NCBI GenBank assembly: GCA_049578505.1
Contig: JBAUMC010000043.1
Coordinates: 1 to 64,000 of the forward strand
From: JAGVPT01 sp049578505
GTDB taxonomy: Bacteria > Bacteroidota > Ignavibacteria > UBA10030 > UBA8401
Direction: 5' to 3'
Length of the DNA stretch: 64,000 nucleotides
Below the pieces are notes generated by a model. The model was not told the origin of the DNA. It worked only from the letters and a program-made list of their open reading frames with translations, and did no database searches. Position numbers and translations under genes: made by a program. Shown piece after piece: positions 17,920 to 27,110 of the stretch (position 1 is its first letter; each line of letters opens with the position of its first letter).

Positions 17920-19413
17920 ATGACTACTTTTGAAGAATTCAAAACACTTTCGCGTGGCGGGAATATCATTCCGATCTATGAAGAGTTGATGGCGGATACG
18001 GAGACGCCTGTTTCTGTCTACCTTAAAGTCAAAGACGAAAGCCCGTATTCGTTTTTGCTCGAAAGCGTGGAAGGCGGAGAGAAGGTCGGCCGTTATACGT
18101 TTCTCGGTTACAATCCTTTTATGGTGTTTGAAATTAGAGGGAAGTCCTTCTCCATTAAACCGCGCCATCCGGATGTGCAAGTGCTGCCGACGCTTGTCGA
18201 CGCGTCGATGGCTCCCCTTGAAGCTTTGAAGAAAATATTCGCTCACTGCAAAACGGTTCCAGTCGATGGCTTGCCCCGCTTTACGGGAGGCGCCGTGGGA
18301 TACTTCGGCTATGAAACTATTCAGCTTTTGGAAGAGATTCCTTCTGCGAAGGTGGACAGTCTTAATTGGAACGACGCGACGTTGATGTTTTTTGACACGC
18401 TACTCGTATTCGACGCGGTAAAGCGCAATGTCTCTGCTGTTGCCAACGCCTACATACCTCAAGGGGCTAGTGAAACTCAATTGCATGAAGAGTACGATAA
18501 AGCAGTCGCAGAAATTGAAAAGCTGAAAGCGATCCTGAAAAAAAATGTCCCCTACGAGGTAAAAGCTGCCCGGTCAATTGGTGAATTGAAGTATATGATA
18601 GGGCGGGATGATTTTCTTAAGAATGTAGGAAAGGCTAAAAAGTATATTATTGATGGAGATATATTCCAGGTGGTTCTGTCGCAACAAATGCAGATGACAT
18701 TTGAGGGAGATCCGTTCGATCTCTACCGAATGTTGCGTATTGTAAATCCATCTCCTTACCTTTATTTTCTTAATATCAATGGGATGTCTATCATTGGGTC
18801 ATCGCCTGAGTTACTTGTTCGGCTTGACAATGGCATCGTTGAAACACGACCTATCGCGGGGACGCGCCGCCGCGGTGCAACCCCGGCCGAAGATACCCGC
18901 CTGGAGAGCGAATTGCTCGCAGACGAAAAAGAATGCGCCGAGCATTTGATGCTGGTTGATCTTGGCCGAAATGATATCGGCCGCATCAGCGAATATGGGA
19001 GTGTCGAAGTGACGCAATTCATGGCAATTGAAAAATACTCGCATGTCATGCATATCGTTTCGAACATCCGAGGAAAGCTTCGAAAAGGCATGTCCGCTGT
19101 CGACGCGCTTTATTCTTGTTTTCCTGCAGGAACGCTGAGCGGTGCTCCCAAAATTCGCGCGATGGAAATTATTGCAGAACTGGAACCGAACAAACGAGGC
19201 GTGTACGGCGGTGCAGTCGGCTATTTGGATTTTTCAGGCAACCTTGATTCATGTATCGCAATCAGGACGATGGTCGTGAAGGACGGGGTTGCGTATTTCC
19301 AGGCCGGAGGCGGAATTGTTCACGATTCCGTCCCTGAAAAAGAATTCCAAGAATCGCTCGACAAAGTTGCCGCGACATTGACGGCTGTTGAACATTTACG
19401 AAAATTGCAGTGA
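17920..19413 (+). CDS. trpE: Anthranilate synthase component I
   Basis: Chorismate-utilising subunit that makes anthranilate from chorismate with ammonia supplied by TrpG. The feedback-inhibition motif LLES is present near residue 46 (SFLLESVEGG). The catalytic domain shows GDIFQVVLSQQ, SPELLVRL, ETRPIAGTRRRG (Ala rather than the Lys of PabB, so anthranilate not aminodeoxychorismate synthase), LVDLGRNDIGR, FPAGTLSGAPKIRAM and YFQAGGGIVHDS. 497 residues. Followed 7 bases later by trpG; the rest of the trp pathway is not in this window. No leader peptide or attenuator was seen upstream. Confidence 0.96.
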   Translation: MTTFEEFKTLSRGGNIIPIYEELMADTETPVSVYLKVKDESPYSFLLESVEGGEKVGRYTFLGYNPFMVFEIRGKSFSIKPRHPDVQVLPTLVDASMAPLEALKKIFAHCKTVPVDGLPRFTGGAVGYFGYETIQLLEEIPSAKVDSLNWNDATLMFFDTLLVFDAVKRNVSAVANAYIPQGASETQLHEEYDKAVAEIEKLKAILKKNVPYEVKAARSIGELKYMIGRDDFLKNVGKAKKYIIDGDIFQVVLSQQMQMTFEGDPFDLYRMLRIVNPSPYLYFLNINGMSIIGSSPELLVRLDNGIVETRPIAGTRRRGATPAEDTRLESELLADEKECAEHLMLVDLGRNDIGRISEYGSVEVTQFMAIEKYSHVMHIVSNIRGKLRKGMSAVDALYSCFPAGTLSGAPKIRAMEIIAELEPNKRGVYGGAVGYLDFSGNLDSCIAIRTMVVKDGVAYFQAGGGIVHDSVPEKEFQESLDKVAATLTAVEHLRKLQ

Positions 19414-19419
19414 CACCCG

Positions 19420-19989
19420 ATGATTCTCATCATAGATAATTACGATTCATTCACGTTCAACCTCGTTCAATATCTCGGCGAACTCGGCGTTGAGATTCGC
19501 GTTGCCCGGAATGATGCAATGACGATCGCCGATGTACAGAAAATTAATCCGGAGGGGATCGTAATTTCTCCCGGGCCGTGCACACCGAATGAAGCCGGTA
19601 TTTCGGTCGAGCTGATTAAGAAATTCTACAGCACAATCCCTATCCTTGGGGTATGCCTCGGACATCAAGCCATCGGCCAGGCATTCGGAGGAGAGATCGT
19701 AAAAGCCCCGACGGTTGTTCACGGAAAAGTATCAACAATTCATCATACCGGTAAAGGAATTTTTCGGTCGGTTCCGGATAAATTTTTGGCGGCTCGATAC
19801 CATTCATTAATCATTGAAAAAGAGAGCCTTCCAAAAGAACTGGAAATTACCGCCTGGACCGACGACAACGTCATCATGGGAGTAAAGCACGATAAATTCC
19901 CGACGTTCGGAGTACAATTTCATCCCGAATCTATCGCGACACAACACGGGAAGATTATTTTGGATAACTTTGTTAAACGTCTTTATTAA
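19420..19989 (+). CDS. trpG: Anthranilate synthase component II, glutamine amidotransferase
   Basis: Class I glutaminase subunit (189 residues) that delivers ammonia to TrpE and possibly also to PabB. The triad is visible: nucleophile Cys in LGVCLGHQAIGQ, and His/Glu in VQFHPESIAT. IDNYDSFTFNLVQYL and SPGPCTPNEAG are classic. Coupled with trpE upstream. Confidence 0.96.
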   Translation: MILIIDNYDSFTFNLVQYLGELGVEIRVARNDAMTIADVQKINPEGIVISPGPCTPNEAGISVELIKKFYSTIPILGVCLGHQAIGQAFGGEIVKAPTVVHGKVSTIHHTGKGIFRSVPDKFLAARYHSLIIEKESLPKELEITAWTDDNVIMGVKHDKFPTFGVQFHPESIATQHGKIILDNFVKRLY

Positions 19990-20019
19990 CCCTGTCGGTA
20001 CTCGAAAAGGAATCTCACT

Positions 20020-20730
20020 ATGGCTCCAACAAGAACGGAACATGATATTATTCAGGATATTAAGCTTGAGCAACTCCTTAAGACTCAAGAGGATATCTGG
20101 CGAGTTTTTCGCGTGATGTCCGAGTTTGTCGAGGGCTTTGAAACGTTCTCCCGGCTGGGACCTTGTATAACGATTTTTGGCTCGGCCCGAACGAAGCCTG
20201 GTTCGCGGTACTATGAAATGGCTGTAAAGGTAGCGGGCGAATTTGTCCGGAACGGATACGGTATTATTTCGGGGGGCGGGCCGGGTATCATGGAGGCTGC
20301 AAATAAAGGAGCAAAAGAAGCAGGAGGGGTTTCGGTCGGTATCAACATCGATCTGCCGTTCGAGCAGAGCGCCAATCTTTATATCGACAAGGATAAATTG
20401 ATCACGTTCAGGCATTTTTATGTTCGCAAAGTAATGTTCGTTAAATACGCACAAGCATTTGTTGTGATGCCGGGCGGATTCGGTACTCTCGATGAAATGT
20501 TTGAGTCAATCACGCTGGTACAAACAAAAAAAGTGAGCACGTTTCCGATCATCCTTATGGGAAAGGAATACTGGAGCGGTTTGTTTGATTGGATAAAGAC
20601 AAAAATGCTTGCGGAGGGAAATATTTCAAACGAAGATCTAAAGTTGTTTTCGATAACGGACGACCCGAAAGTTGCTGCGGAAATCGTCACTGATTTCTAC
20701 AAGACGACCGAGCACGCACCAAACTTCTAG
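20020..20730 (+). CDS. LOG-family nucleotide 5'-monophosphate phosphoribohydrolase-like protein
   Basis: Lysine-decarboxylase-like (LOG) Rossmann protein of 236 residues. SGGGPGIMEAANKGAKEAGG and PGGFGTLDEMFE are the signature GGGxxGxM and PGGxGTxxE motifs that bind the nucleotide phosphate. Relatives release the base from cytokinin or purine riboside monophosphates. Here the physiological substrate is unknown. The ATG lies 6-9 bases after AAAAGGAA. It lies 8 bases before polX. Confidence 0.9.
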   Translation: MAPTRTEHDIIQDIKLEQLLKTQEDIWRVFRVMSEFVEGFETFSRLGPCITIFGSARTKPGSRYYEMAVKVAGEFVRNGYGIISGGGPGIMEAANKGAKEAGGVSVGINIDLPFEQSANLYIDKDKLITFRHFYVRKVMFVKYAQAFVVMPGGFGTLDEMFESITLVQTKKVSTFPIILMGKEYWSGLFDWIKTKMLAEGNISNEDLKLFSITDDPKVAAEIVTDFYKTTEHAPNF

Positions 20731-20738
20731 AGGGAAAG

Positions 20739-22490
20739 ATGGAAAAAGCAAAAGTCTCCGAGGTACTCGACCAAATCGGTACCCTGCTCGAACTCAAAGG
20801 AGAGAATCCCTTTAAGTGCCGCGCATACCATAACGCTGCCCGTGCTATTGAAGGTGCCACAGCCGATCTGGAGACACTCGTTCGTTCGGGAGAGATCAGA
20901 AATATAAAGGGGATAGGCGAAGCAATTGCCGAAAAGATCACTGAGCTTATAGCTACTGGGAAATCGAAGTATTATGAAGAATTGAAAGCCTCTTTGCCGG
21001 AAGGTTTGATGGGCATGCTGGGAATTTCGGGTGTCGGCCCGAAAAAAGTTAAAGTACTTTATGAAAAGCTGAAAATAAAATCGGTTGAAGAGCTTGAGGC
21101 AGCCTGCAAAGCCGGCAAGCTGGAAAAGCTGGAAGGCTTCGGTAAGAAAACGGAAGAAAATATTTTGGCGGGGATTGAAACAATGAGGAAGCACAGCTCT
21201 AAATTCCTCTACTCTGTCGCTGAAAAAGCCGCACAGAGCATTTATGCCGTCGTCTTCAAGCAAAAAGGAATTATTCGGGCGGAAATTGCGGGCAGCCTGC
21301 GGCGGAAAAAGGAGGTTATTGGAGATATTGACATCGTCGCCAGTGCAAAGGGGTCTGCAGTTTCGGGAATCATGAAGGCCTTTACTTCCCATTCCGACGT
21401 CGAACGCATCACCGGTGAAGGCGAAACAAAGTCGAGCGTTGTCCTCAAATCCGGAATCAATTGCGACTTGCGCGTTGTCGATGATTCTGAATTTCCATTC
21501 GCGCTTAATTATTTCACGGGAAGCAAGGACCACAACGTCCGCCTGCGGACTATCGCAAAGAAATTCGAGCTGAGCTTGAACGAGTACGGTTTCTCTAAAA
21601 TCGGGTCGGAAGAAAAAAGGGGGAAGGCAAAAAAAACCGTCCCTTGCAAAAACGAAGAGGGAATCTATAAAACTCTCGGTCTTCAATATACTCCTCCTGA
21701 ACTTCGCGAAGATTTTGGAGAAATTGAGGCAGCAGAAAAGAATAAGCTTCCGACACTAGTTTCGGAAAATGATATTCGCGGAACGTTCCACTGCCATACA
21801 AATTACAGCGACGGAATAAATACGCTCTCGGAAATGGCCCAAGCCGCGCAAAATTTAGGCTGGGAGTATTTAGGCATCGCGGACCACAGCAAAATTGCCG
21901 TTTACGCTAACGGTTTGACCGAAGATCGCGTAAAAAAGCAACAAAAAGAAATTAATACATTGAATCAAAAATGGCCCAACTTCCGTATCTTTAGTGGAAC
22001 TGAGGTCGATATTCTGCCGACGGGCGCACTCGACTTCAGTGATAAAATTCTCTCGACGTTCGATTATGTCGTTGCCTCAGTCCATAGTAGTTTCAAAATG
22101 ACTGAAGCCGAAATGACGAAACGAATTCTGAGGGCTCTAAAGAACAAATACGTGACAGTACTGGGACATCCAACGGGCCGATTGTTGCTGCAGCGCGATG
22201 CGTATCCGCTGAACCAGACAGCGATCATCGATGCCGCAGCAGAGTACGGAAAGTGTATCGAAATCAATGCGCATCCTTCCCGATTGGACCTCGACTGGCG
22301 GATGTGCAAGTATGCCAAAGAAAAGGGCGTCAAAATCTCAATCAATCCCGATGCGCATGTGGTCGACGGCTTACACGACGTACGGTATGGCGTCGGCATT
22401 GCCAGAAAGGGCTGGCTTGAGAAAAATGACGTTCTCAACACGATGGGCTTGCACCAAGTCCAAAAATATTTATCCTCTTTCAAGCGGTAA
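20739..22490 (+). CDS. polX: Family X DNA polymerase/3'-5' exonuclease PolX
   Basis: Repair polymerase with an N-terminal pol-beta-like part (residues ~1-330) and a C-terminal PHP exonuclease domain. The 8-kDa/HhH region has IKGIGEAIAEKI and ISGVGPKKVKVLYEKL. The palm shows AGSLRRKKEVIGDIDIVAS with catalytic Asp pair. The PHP domain has GTFHCHTNYSDG, IADHSK, GTEVDI, ASVHSSF, GHPTGR and NPDAHVVDGL. 583 residues is the usual bacterial PolX length; role in gap filling during base excision repair is from family knowledge. Confidence 0.95.
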   Translation: MEKAKVSEVLDQIGTLLELKGENPFKCRAYHNAARAIEGATADLETLVRSGEIRNIKGIGEAIAEKITELIATGKSKYYEELKASLPEGLMGMLGISGVGPKKVKVLYEKLKIKSVEELEAACKAGKLEKLEGFGKKTEENILAGIETMRKHSSKFLYSVAEKAAQSIYAVVFKQKGIIRAEIAGSLRRKKEVIGDIDIVASAKGSAVSGIMKAFTSHSDVERITGEGETKSSVVLKSGINCDLRVVDDSEFPFALNYFTGSKDHNVRLRTIAKKFELSLNEYGFSKIGSEEKRGKAKKTVPCKNEEGIYKTLGLQYTPPELREDFGEIEAAEKNKLPTLVSENDIRGTFHCHTNYSDGINTLSEMAQAAQNLGWEYLGIADHSKIAVYANGLTEDRVKKQQKEINTLNQKWPNFRIFSGTEVDILPTGALDFSDKILSTFDYVVASVHSSFKMTEAEMTKRILRALKNKYVTVLGHPTGRLLLQRDAYPLNQTAIIDAAAEYGKCIEINAHPSRLDLDWRMCKYAKEKGVKISINPDAHVVDGLHDVRYGVGIARKGWLEKNDVLNTMGLHQVQKYLSSFKR

Positions 22491-22508
22491 TCTGTAAAGG
22501 AGAAACTC

Positions 22509-23105
22509 ATGAGCGCGCATCGAAGACCGTATCTTGGCGCAATAATTCTTATCACACTCGGGATTCTATTTTTGCTTGATAATCTTGGTGTTGCAGACTT
22601 TGGGAGCGTCATCACCACCTATTGGCCCCTTATCCTCATCCTCATAGGAATCAGAATTTTCTTTCGCTATGGCAGAAGTTCAACTCAGTCCTCGCCAACT
22701 GTGAGCCTAGGCTCCGGTGCTGCTCAGGAGTCGAGCGCATCTTCCGTTAACAACTCGAATGTGTTCGGCGATGTTGACCTTAAAATCAATTCGAAAGAAT
22801 TCCGCGGCGGTTCGATCTCCAACACCTTCGGTGAAATGAATATTGACCTGTCTGAAATAGCGTTAGCCGAGGGAGAACAAATCCTCAAATTAGACGGCGT
22901 TTTCGGAGATCTTCATGTCCTGGTTCCGAAGGACATTGAATTGTACGTGGCGACCCATTCGGTTTTTGGGGATGTCAGGGTGCTGGGGACTATCAAAGGC
23001 GGGTTTGGTCAGGATATCTCTTACTCGACTCCTAGTTATGCAGGCGCGACCAAGAAACTTCGCATAATTTCACACCAGATTTTTGGTGATGTAAAAGTTT
23101 GGTGA
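22509..23105 (+). CDS. LiaF/DUF5668-like membrane protein
   Basis: 198-residue protein with two hydrophobic helices at residues ~9-24 and ~38-51 (LGAIILITLGILFLLDNLG; YWPLILILIGIRIF), then a beta-rich C-terminal half with recurring FGDV/FGEM/FGDL turns, the pattern of LiaF-like C-terminal domains (predicted beta-helix). Relatives sense or modulate envelope stress, but no LiaRS two-component genes are nearby. AAAGGAGAAA directly precedes the ATG. Confidence 0.75.
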   Translation: MSAHRRPYLGAIILITLGILFLLDNLGVADFGSVITTYWPLILILIGIRIFFRYGRSSTQSSPTVSLGSGAAQESSASSVNNSNVFGDVDLKINSKEFRGGSISNTFGEMNIDLSEIALAEGEQILKLDGVFGDLHVLVPKDIELYVATHSVFGDVRVLGTIKGGFGQDISYSTPSYAGATKKLRIISHQIFGDVKVW

Positions 23106-23164
23106 GGGGGAAGGGACGAGAAGCTAGTAGCGGCATCGGATCAAGAACAACTGGGACATTAACA

Positions 23165-24106
23165 ATGAGTATCTTTACCGAGCTTGGAATTCCATCGAGA
23201 ACCATATCGTACTCCATGGTGTACCAGGCACGACCAGTGATAGAGATCGTTGAATTTAAGAAGGTAATCAATGAATCTCTTCGGAATACTCTCATGGACG
23301 CCGCTCTTCTCCGCGATGCGTTCCAATCATCGCTCATTGAGGCACGGATGAAATCGGCGCAAGTGTCTCAAGGGGCACTTAATCAATACTTGTCGACTCC
23401 GATAAAATCCGACAACGAAGATGTGCGAAGAATTATCAAGGAAGCTCTCGAAAAATATTCGGACCAAATACTTCCAACAGCCAAAATTGGAATTGAAGCT
23501 GCCTGGAACTCGAACATTGTCGGGGATGCAATAATTGTCGGATCTCAGACGAAATTGTCTGTCCTCGTCCGAAAAATGCTCTCATCTGGAAAACGCACGC
23601 TAGGCCATTTAGGTTTCTCGCGCGGAAAATCTTCATCGACGATTTTCGAAACAGTGTACCTTTTGGAGACCGGAATCAACGTCGATTTGCTGGAGTACGT
23701 TCTTCGCAAAAGCGCTTCGGTTCTGGATATCTCCCGAAATGTAGAACGTACATGGAGCGGAATACATACAATAGTAGCGAGTGCAGGTGTGGGGGAACAA
23801 ACCGCAAGCTTATGGGAAGCATCACTCTATCCGCAAATACTGGGAATGAACAACAATGAGTTTATTGCGGAGGTTGAAAAAATATTTGAGCAATTGTCCA
23901 AGGAATTTAATCTTCACCAATTGTCATTGTGGCAAAAAAGATTCACGTTCCGTGATGAGGATGGTTTCACAATTCGCGTCCGGATGATACCGGACCAGAA
24001 ATTGCTGTTTGAAATTGTGAAGTGGCTTGCCTCGACGGAAAATGTGCAACTGAAACAGGCATTAACGGCGAATGCAGCACTGATTGTTAAGGAGATTATT
24101 TCTTAG
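23165..24106 (+). CDS. Conserved-looking hypothetical protein, no family recognised
   Basis: I do not recognise this 313-residue protein. It has no signal peptide and no membrane segment, so it is probably cytosolic. It mixes helical stretches (residues ~30-100, many Lys/Glu) with beta-like segments; a Ser/Lys-rich loop SRGKSSSTIFE lies near the middle and a late segment reads FRDEDGFTIRVRMIPDQKLLFE. I use ATG 23165; the frame is open back to a GTG-type start at 23099, but that part has low-complexity Gly/Arg. It is followed directly by nth, 2 bases later. A sequence search against domain libraries is needed for any function. Confidence 0.6.
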   Translation: MSIFTELGIPSRTISYSMVYQARPVIEIVEFKKVINESLRNTLMDAALLRDAFQSSLIEARMKSAQVSQGALNQYLSTPIKSDNEDVRRIIKEALEKYSDQILPTAKIGIEAAWNSNIVGDAIIVGSQTKLSVLVRKMLSSGKRTLGHLGFSRGKSSSTIFETVYLLETGINVDLLEYVLRKSASVLDISRNVERTWSGIHTIVASAGVGEQTASLWEASLYPQILGMNNNEFIAEVEKIFEQLSKEFNLHQLSLWQKRFTFRDEDGFTIRVRMIPDQKLLFEIVKWLASTENVQLKQALTANAALIVKEIIS

Positions 24107-24108
24107 GT

Positions 24109-24774
24109 ATGATAAAGAGACAAAGGGGAAAAGAAGCAGGTGAGGGGATTAATCAACGAGCGTTTGAAATAGAGCTGCTGCTTCGAGAAAAATATCCTTC
24201 CGCCCCGACCGCTCTCCGGCATGCAAACCCACTTCAACTCTTGATCTCTGTCATCCTTTCAGCCCAATGTACTGACGCGCGAGTCAACATGGTGACGCCG
24301 GCGCTGTTTGAGGAATATGCAACGGCTGAGGCCTTCGCTCATGCCCACCCCGCCGATCTTGAACGGGCAATTCATTCAACAGGATTTTATCACAGCAAAG
24401 CGAAAAATATCATCAACTGCTGCAAAGCCATCATTGAAAAGCACGCCGGCCAAGTTCCATCATCAATGGATGAACTCCTTCAGCTTCCAGGGGTGGGGCG
24501 GAAAACGGCGAATTGTGTTCTTAGCGGAGCCTTCAATATTTCCTCTGGTATAGTGGTAGACACTCATGTGAAACGGTTAGCGCTGAGACTCGGATTGACA
24601 AAAAATTCATCGCCAGAAAAAATTGAGTTAGACTTATGCGGGTTGATCGATAGGAAGGACTGGATCCATTTTGGAAATGCGTTGATTCTTCACGGAAGAG
24701 GAATCTGCAACGCGCGAAAACCGCAATGTAGCGTCTGTTTTCTCAGCCATAAGTGCCCTTCGGCAGAAGCCTGA
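24109..24774 (+). CDS. nth: Endonuclease III
   Basis: Bifunctional DNA glycosylase/AP lyase for oxidised pyrimidines. The helix-hairpin-helix LPGVGRKTANCVL with the catalytic Lys, the catalytic Asp in VVDTHVKRLALRLG, and the [4Fe-4S] motif C-x6-C-x2-C-x5-C (CNARKPQCSVCFLSHKC) are complete. Length of 221 residues is normal. It is convergent with the small membrane protein gene on the other strand. Confidence 0.96.
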   Translation: MIKRQRGKEAGEGINQRAFEIELLLREKYPSAPTALRHANPLQLLISVILSAQCTDARVNMVTPALFEEYATAEAFAHAHPADLERAIHSTGFYHSKAKNIINCCKAIIEKHAGQVPSSMDELLQLPGVGRKTANCVLSGAFNISSGIVVDTHVKRLALRLGLTKNSSPEKIELDLCGLIDRKDWIHFGNALILHGRGICNARKPQCSVCFLSHKCPSAEA

Positions 24775-24793
24775 GGAGAGTGTCGATCCTCAG
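24771..24793. terminator. Possible hairpin at convergent gene ends
   Basis: CTGAGGA (24771-24777) and TCCTCAG (24787-24793) form a perfect 7-bp stem with a 9-base loop. It overlaps the stop codons of both nth and the convergent small gene. There is no clear U-tract on either side, so an intrinsic terminator role is uncertain. Confidence 0.3.
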
Positions 24794-25032
24794 AGCTTCG
24801 AGACGTCGTCATGAAGTTTCATAATACATAATTTGCAGAAATAAAAGAGTTTCGAATCCCCGATTTCCCTCTCGACAAGTTGTTGCTTGTTAAATCTTTT
24901 CTTACAAATCGCGCACTGCTCCGTATCTCTTCCGTCTAGGGGTTTGGCTGACTTCATGATAAATCCATAGCCGTAAAAGATTACAGCAATGAGCATCAGT
25001 AGAAACAAAGCAGCCAAAATTGATAATGTCAT
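24790..25032 (-). CDS. Small membrane-anchored protein with CxxC...CxxC motif
   Basis: 80-residue protein: one N-terminal membrane helix (ILAALFLLMLIAVIFYGYGF) followed by a soluble tail with C-A-I-C and, 24 residues later, C-K-L-C. The paired CxxC arrangement suggests a small zinc ribbon. The start is ATG at 25032 (- strand) because AAAGGAAA lies just upstream; a longer frame to 25086 lacks such support. Function unknown. It is divergent from the HD-domain gene at 25105. Confidence 0.65.
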   Translation of the reverse strand: MTLSILAALFLLMLIAVIFYGYGFIMKSAKPLDGRDTEQCAICKKRFNKQQLVEREIGDSKLFYFCKLCIMKLHDDVSKL

Positions 25033-25104
25033 GAAAATTTCCTTTAATGAATAGTCAGAATGTAATAACATCCCCCTAAAAATCAAATAAGAAAGGCCGG
25101 CGAA

Positions 25105-25656
25105 ATGGATCGAGCCAGCACTCTTGCACTGCTATATGAATATACGAAAAGTGAAAGCCTGCGAAAGCATGCCTTAACCGTTGAGGCGGCGATGCGAGCA
25201 TACGCAAAAAAATTCTCCGCGGATGAAGAACTATGGGGAATTACTGGATTGATTCACGATTTTGACTACGAGATATATCCGCAGGCGCCGGACCATCCGA
25301 TGAAAGGTTCGGAAGTATTAAAGGCGAAAGGATACCCGGACGACATCCGGGCCGCAATTCTCGGCCACGCTTCGTACACGGGAGTTCCGCGCGAGTCGCT
25401 TATGTCAAAAGCATTGTTTGCCTGCGATGAATTGTGCGGTTTTATTGTGGCATGTTCACTAGTGCGTCCCAACAAAAAAATTGAAGGGCTTGAGGTCAGT
25501 TCTGTAAAGAAGAAACTTAAAGACAAGGCGTTTGCCCGAAATGTGAACAGGGAGGATATTATTCATGGCGCGGAGGAACTTGGCGTTCCGCTGGATGAAC
25601 ACATCCAGTTCGTGATCAATGCCTTGAAAACAAACGCTTCCGATGTGGGATTATGA
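25105..25656 (+). CDS. HD-domain hydrolase-like protein
   Basis: 183-residue HD superfamily protein. The His near LRKHALTVEAAM and the LIHDFDYEIYP motif give the metal-binding H...HD pattern; a further His lies in ILGHASYTGVP. Such short HD proteins are predicted phosphohydrolases of unknown substrate. The end overlaps the cysteine synthase ATG by 4 bases, placing it first in the cysteine cluster transcript. Confidence 0.82.
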   Translation: MDRASTLALLYEYTKSESLRKHALTVEAAMRAYAKKFSADEELWGITGLIHDFDYEIYPQAPDHPMKGSEVLKAKGYPDDIRAAILGHASYTGVPRESLMSKALFACDELCGFIVACSLVRPNKKIEGLEVSSVKKKLKDKAFARNVNREDIIHGAEELGVPLDEHIQFVINALKTNASDVGL

Positions 25657-26672
25657 CTGCGTTGAACCTTCAGAGCCTTAAAAATGTTATAGTTACAGAC
25701 GACGCACACAACAGCAAAGTACTGAGAATAGTGGAAACTTCTGAGATCAAAATTCATCCTACGATTCACGACAGCACGTTTTCCAGTTTGGTAGGCAATA
25801 CCCCGTTGCTCAAAATGAATCACATCGGAAAGGAATTTCCGGGGGTGGAATTTTACGTCAAAGCCGAATGGTATAACCCCAGCGGGTCTGTCAAAGACCG
25901 CGCGGCCTTGAACATGATTCTTGAGGGAGAGAAATCCGGCCGCCTCACTCGGGAACGAATCATCGTGGATGCAACGAGCGGTAACACCGGAATAGCACTG
26001 GCAATGTTTGGTACGGTGCGTGGTTATAGGGTACATATTTTCATGCCCTCAAACGCGTCGAGAGAGCGGAAAAAAATGATTGCGGCCTTTGGAGCAAAGC
26101 TTACTCTTACAAATCCCCTTGAGGGGACTGACGGGGCACAAAAAAGAGTAAAAGAATTAGTGCGGGATAATCCGGAAGAGTTTTTCTATCCTGACCAATA
26201 CAACAACCCCGCAAACTGGAAAGCTCACTACAACGGAACAGGAAAGGAAATTATCCATCAGACAAACGGCACCATCACTCACTTTGTTGCAGGATTAGGA
26301 ACGAGCGGCACGTTTGTCGGAACATCCAGGAGACTGAAGGAATTTCGCTCAGATATCCGATGCATTTCGGTCCAGCCGGATTCGCCTCTTCACGGTATCG
26401 AGGGACTCAAGCATATGCAATCAGCGATTGTACCGGGCATTTACGACCCCTCGATTGCTGATGAGTGTCTTCATGTCTCGACGGAAGAATCGCAGGCAAT
26501 GATGAAAAGACTCGCGCAAGAAGAAGGATTGTTTGTCGGAATTTCTTCCGGCGCTAACGTTGCGGCGTCACTGAAGATCGCCAAACAGATTTCTGGAGGC
26601 GTTATTGTGACGGTTCTGTGCGACGACGGTTCGCGGTATTTGAGCGAGCATATCTGGGATAAGCATGCTTAA
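25653..26672 (+). CDS. cysM: PLP-dependent cysteine synthase, CysM-like
   Basis: Fold-type II PLP enzyme that replaces the acetyl or phospho group of an activated serine with sulfide or, here probably, a protein thiocarboxylate. K81 in NPSGSVKDRAA is the Schiff-base lysine; TSGNTGIALA and GLGTSGTFVGTSRRLKE bind substrate and PLP phosphate. K253 in GIEGLKHM seems to fall where mycobacterial CysM has Arg220, which selects O-phosphoserine; this alignment is by eye and weak. There is a ~45-residue stretch before LVGNTPLL, longer than usual; a GTG at 25731 is an alternative start. The JAMM-carrier-MoeB genes follow, as in the CysM/Mec+/CysO system. Confidence 0.88.
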   Translation: MTALNLQSLKNVIVTDDAHNSKVLRIVETSEIKIHPTIHDSTFSSLVGNTPLLKMNHIGKEFPGVEFYVKAEWYNPSGSVKDRAALNMILEGEKSGRLTRERIIVDATSGNTGIALAMFGTVRGYRVHIFMPSNASRERKKMIAAFGAKLTLTNPLEGTDGAQKRVKELVRDNPEEFFYPDQYNNPANWKAHYNGTGKEIIHQTNGTITHFVAGLGTSGTFVGTSRRLKEFRSDIRCISVQPDSPLHGIEGLKHMQSAIVPGIYDPSIADECLHVSTEESQAMMKRLAQEEGLFVGISSGANVAASLKIAKQISGGVIVTVLCDDGSRYLSEHIWDKHA

Positions 26673-27087
26673 ATTATCGAGAGCTGTCTTCGAAATAATT
26701 CAAAAACAAGGTCAAAAGACTTTTCCGCGCGAGTGCTGCGGGGTGCTTTTCGGCAAAGTGGACGGGGAACAGCGATCTGTGACGGAAGTTTTTGTGATCG
26801 AGAACCAATTTGAAGAAGCGGAGCGGTATCACCGTTTTCTTATTACTCCCGATAACTACAGGACAGCTGATGCCGATGCGCGCGCAAAAAAACTCGACAT
26901 TATTGGATTCTATCATTCGCATCCGGATTCACCCTCGGTAGCGTCGAAATATGATCTTGACCATGCCTTTCCGTGGTTCTCGTATCTCATTGTCTCCATC
27001 ATGAAGAGCAAGTACTGCGATCATCATTCGTGGATCATGGAAAACGATAGGAGTAAGTTCAAAGAAGAGGGTGTTGTCATCGAATAA
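26665..27087 (+). CDS. JAMM/MPN metallopeptidase, Mec-like
   Basis: Zinc peptidase of 140 residues. The JAMM signature is complete: E23 (PRECCG), H84-S-H86, S94 and D97 (HSHPDSPSVASKYD). In mycobacteria the homologous Mec+ releases cysteine from the CysO-cysteine adduct; in other bacteria related JAMM enzymes trim a carrier protein's tail. Both jobs are possible here, since the next gene's carrier has two residues after Gly-Gly. It overlaps the 3' end of cysM by 8 bases. Confidence 0.9.
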   Translation: MLKLSRAVFEIIQKQGQKTFPRECCGVLFGKVDGEQRSVTEVFVIENQFEEAERYHRFLITPDNYRTADADARAKKLDIIGFYHSHPDSPSVASKYDLDHAFPWFSYLIVSIMKSKYCDHHSWIMENDRSKFKEEGVVIE

Positions 27088-27110
27088 ATAATAATAGCAG
27101 AGGAAGTATA

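Noticed and set aside
20727..21686. Long 319-codon reverse frame inside polX
   Set aside because: Shadow of polX, which has complete polymerase and PHP motifs on the + strand.
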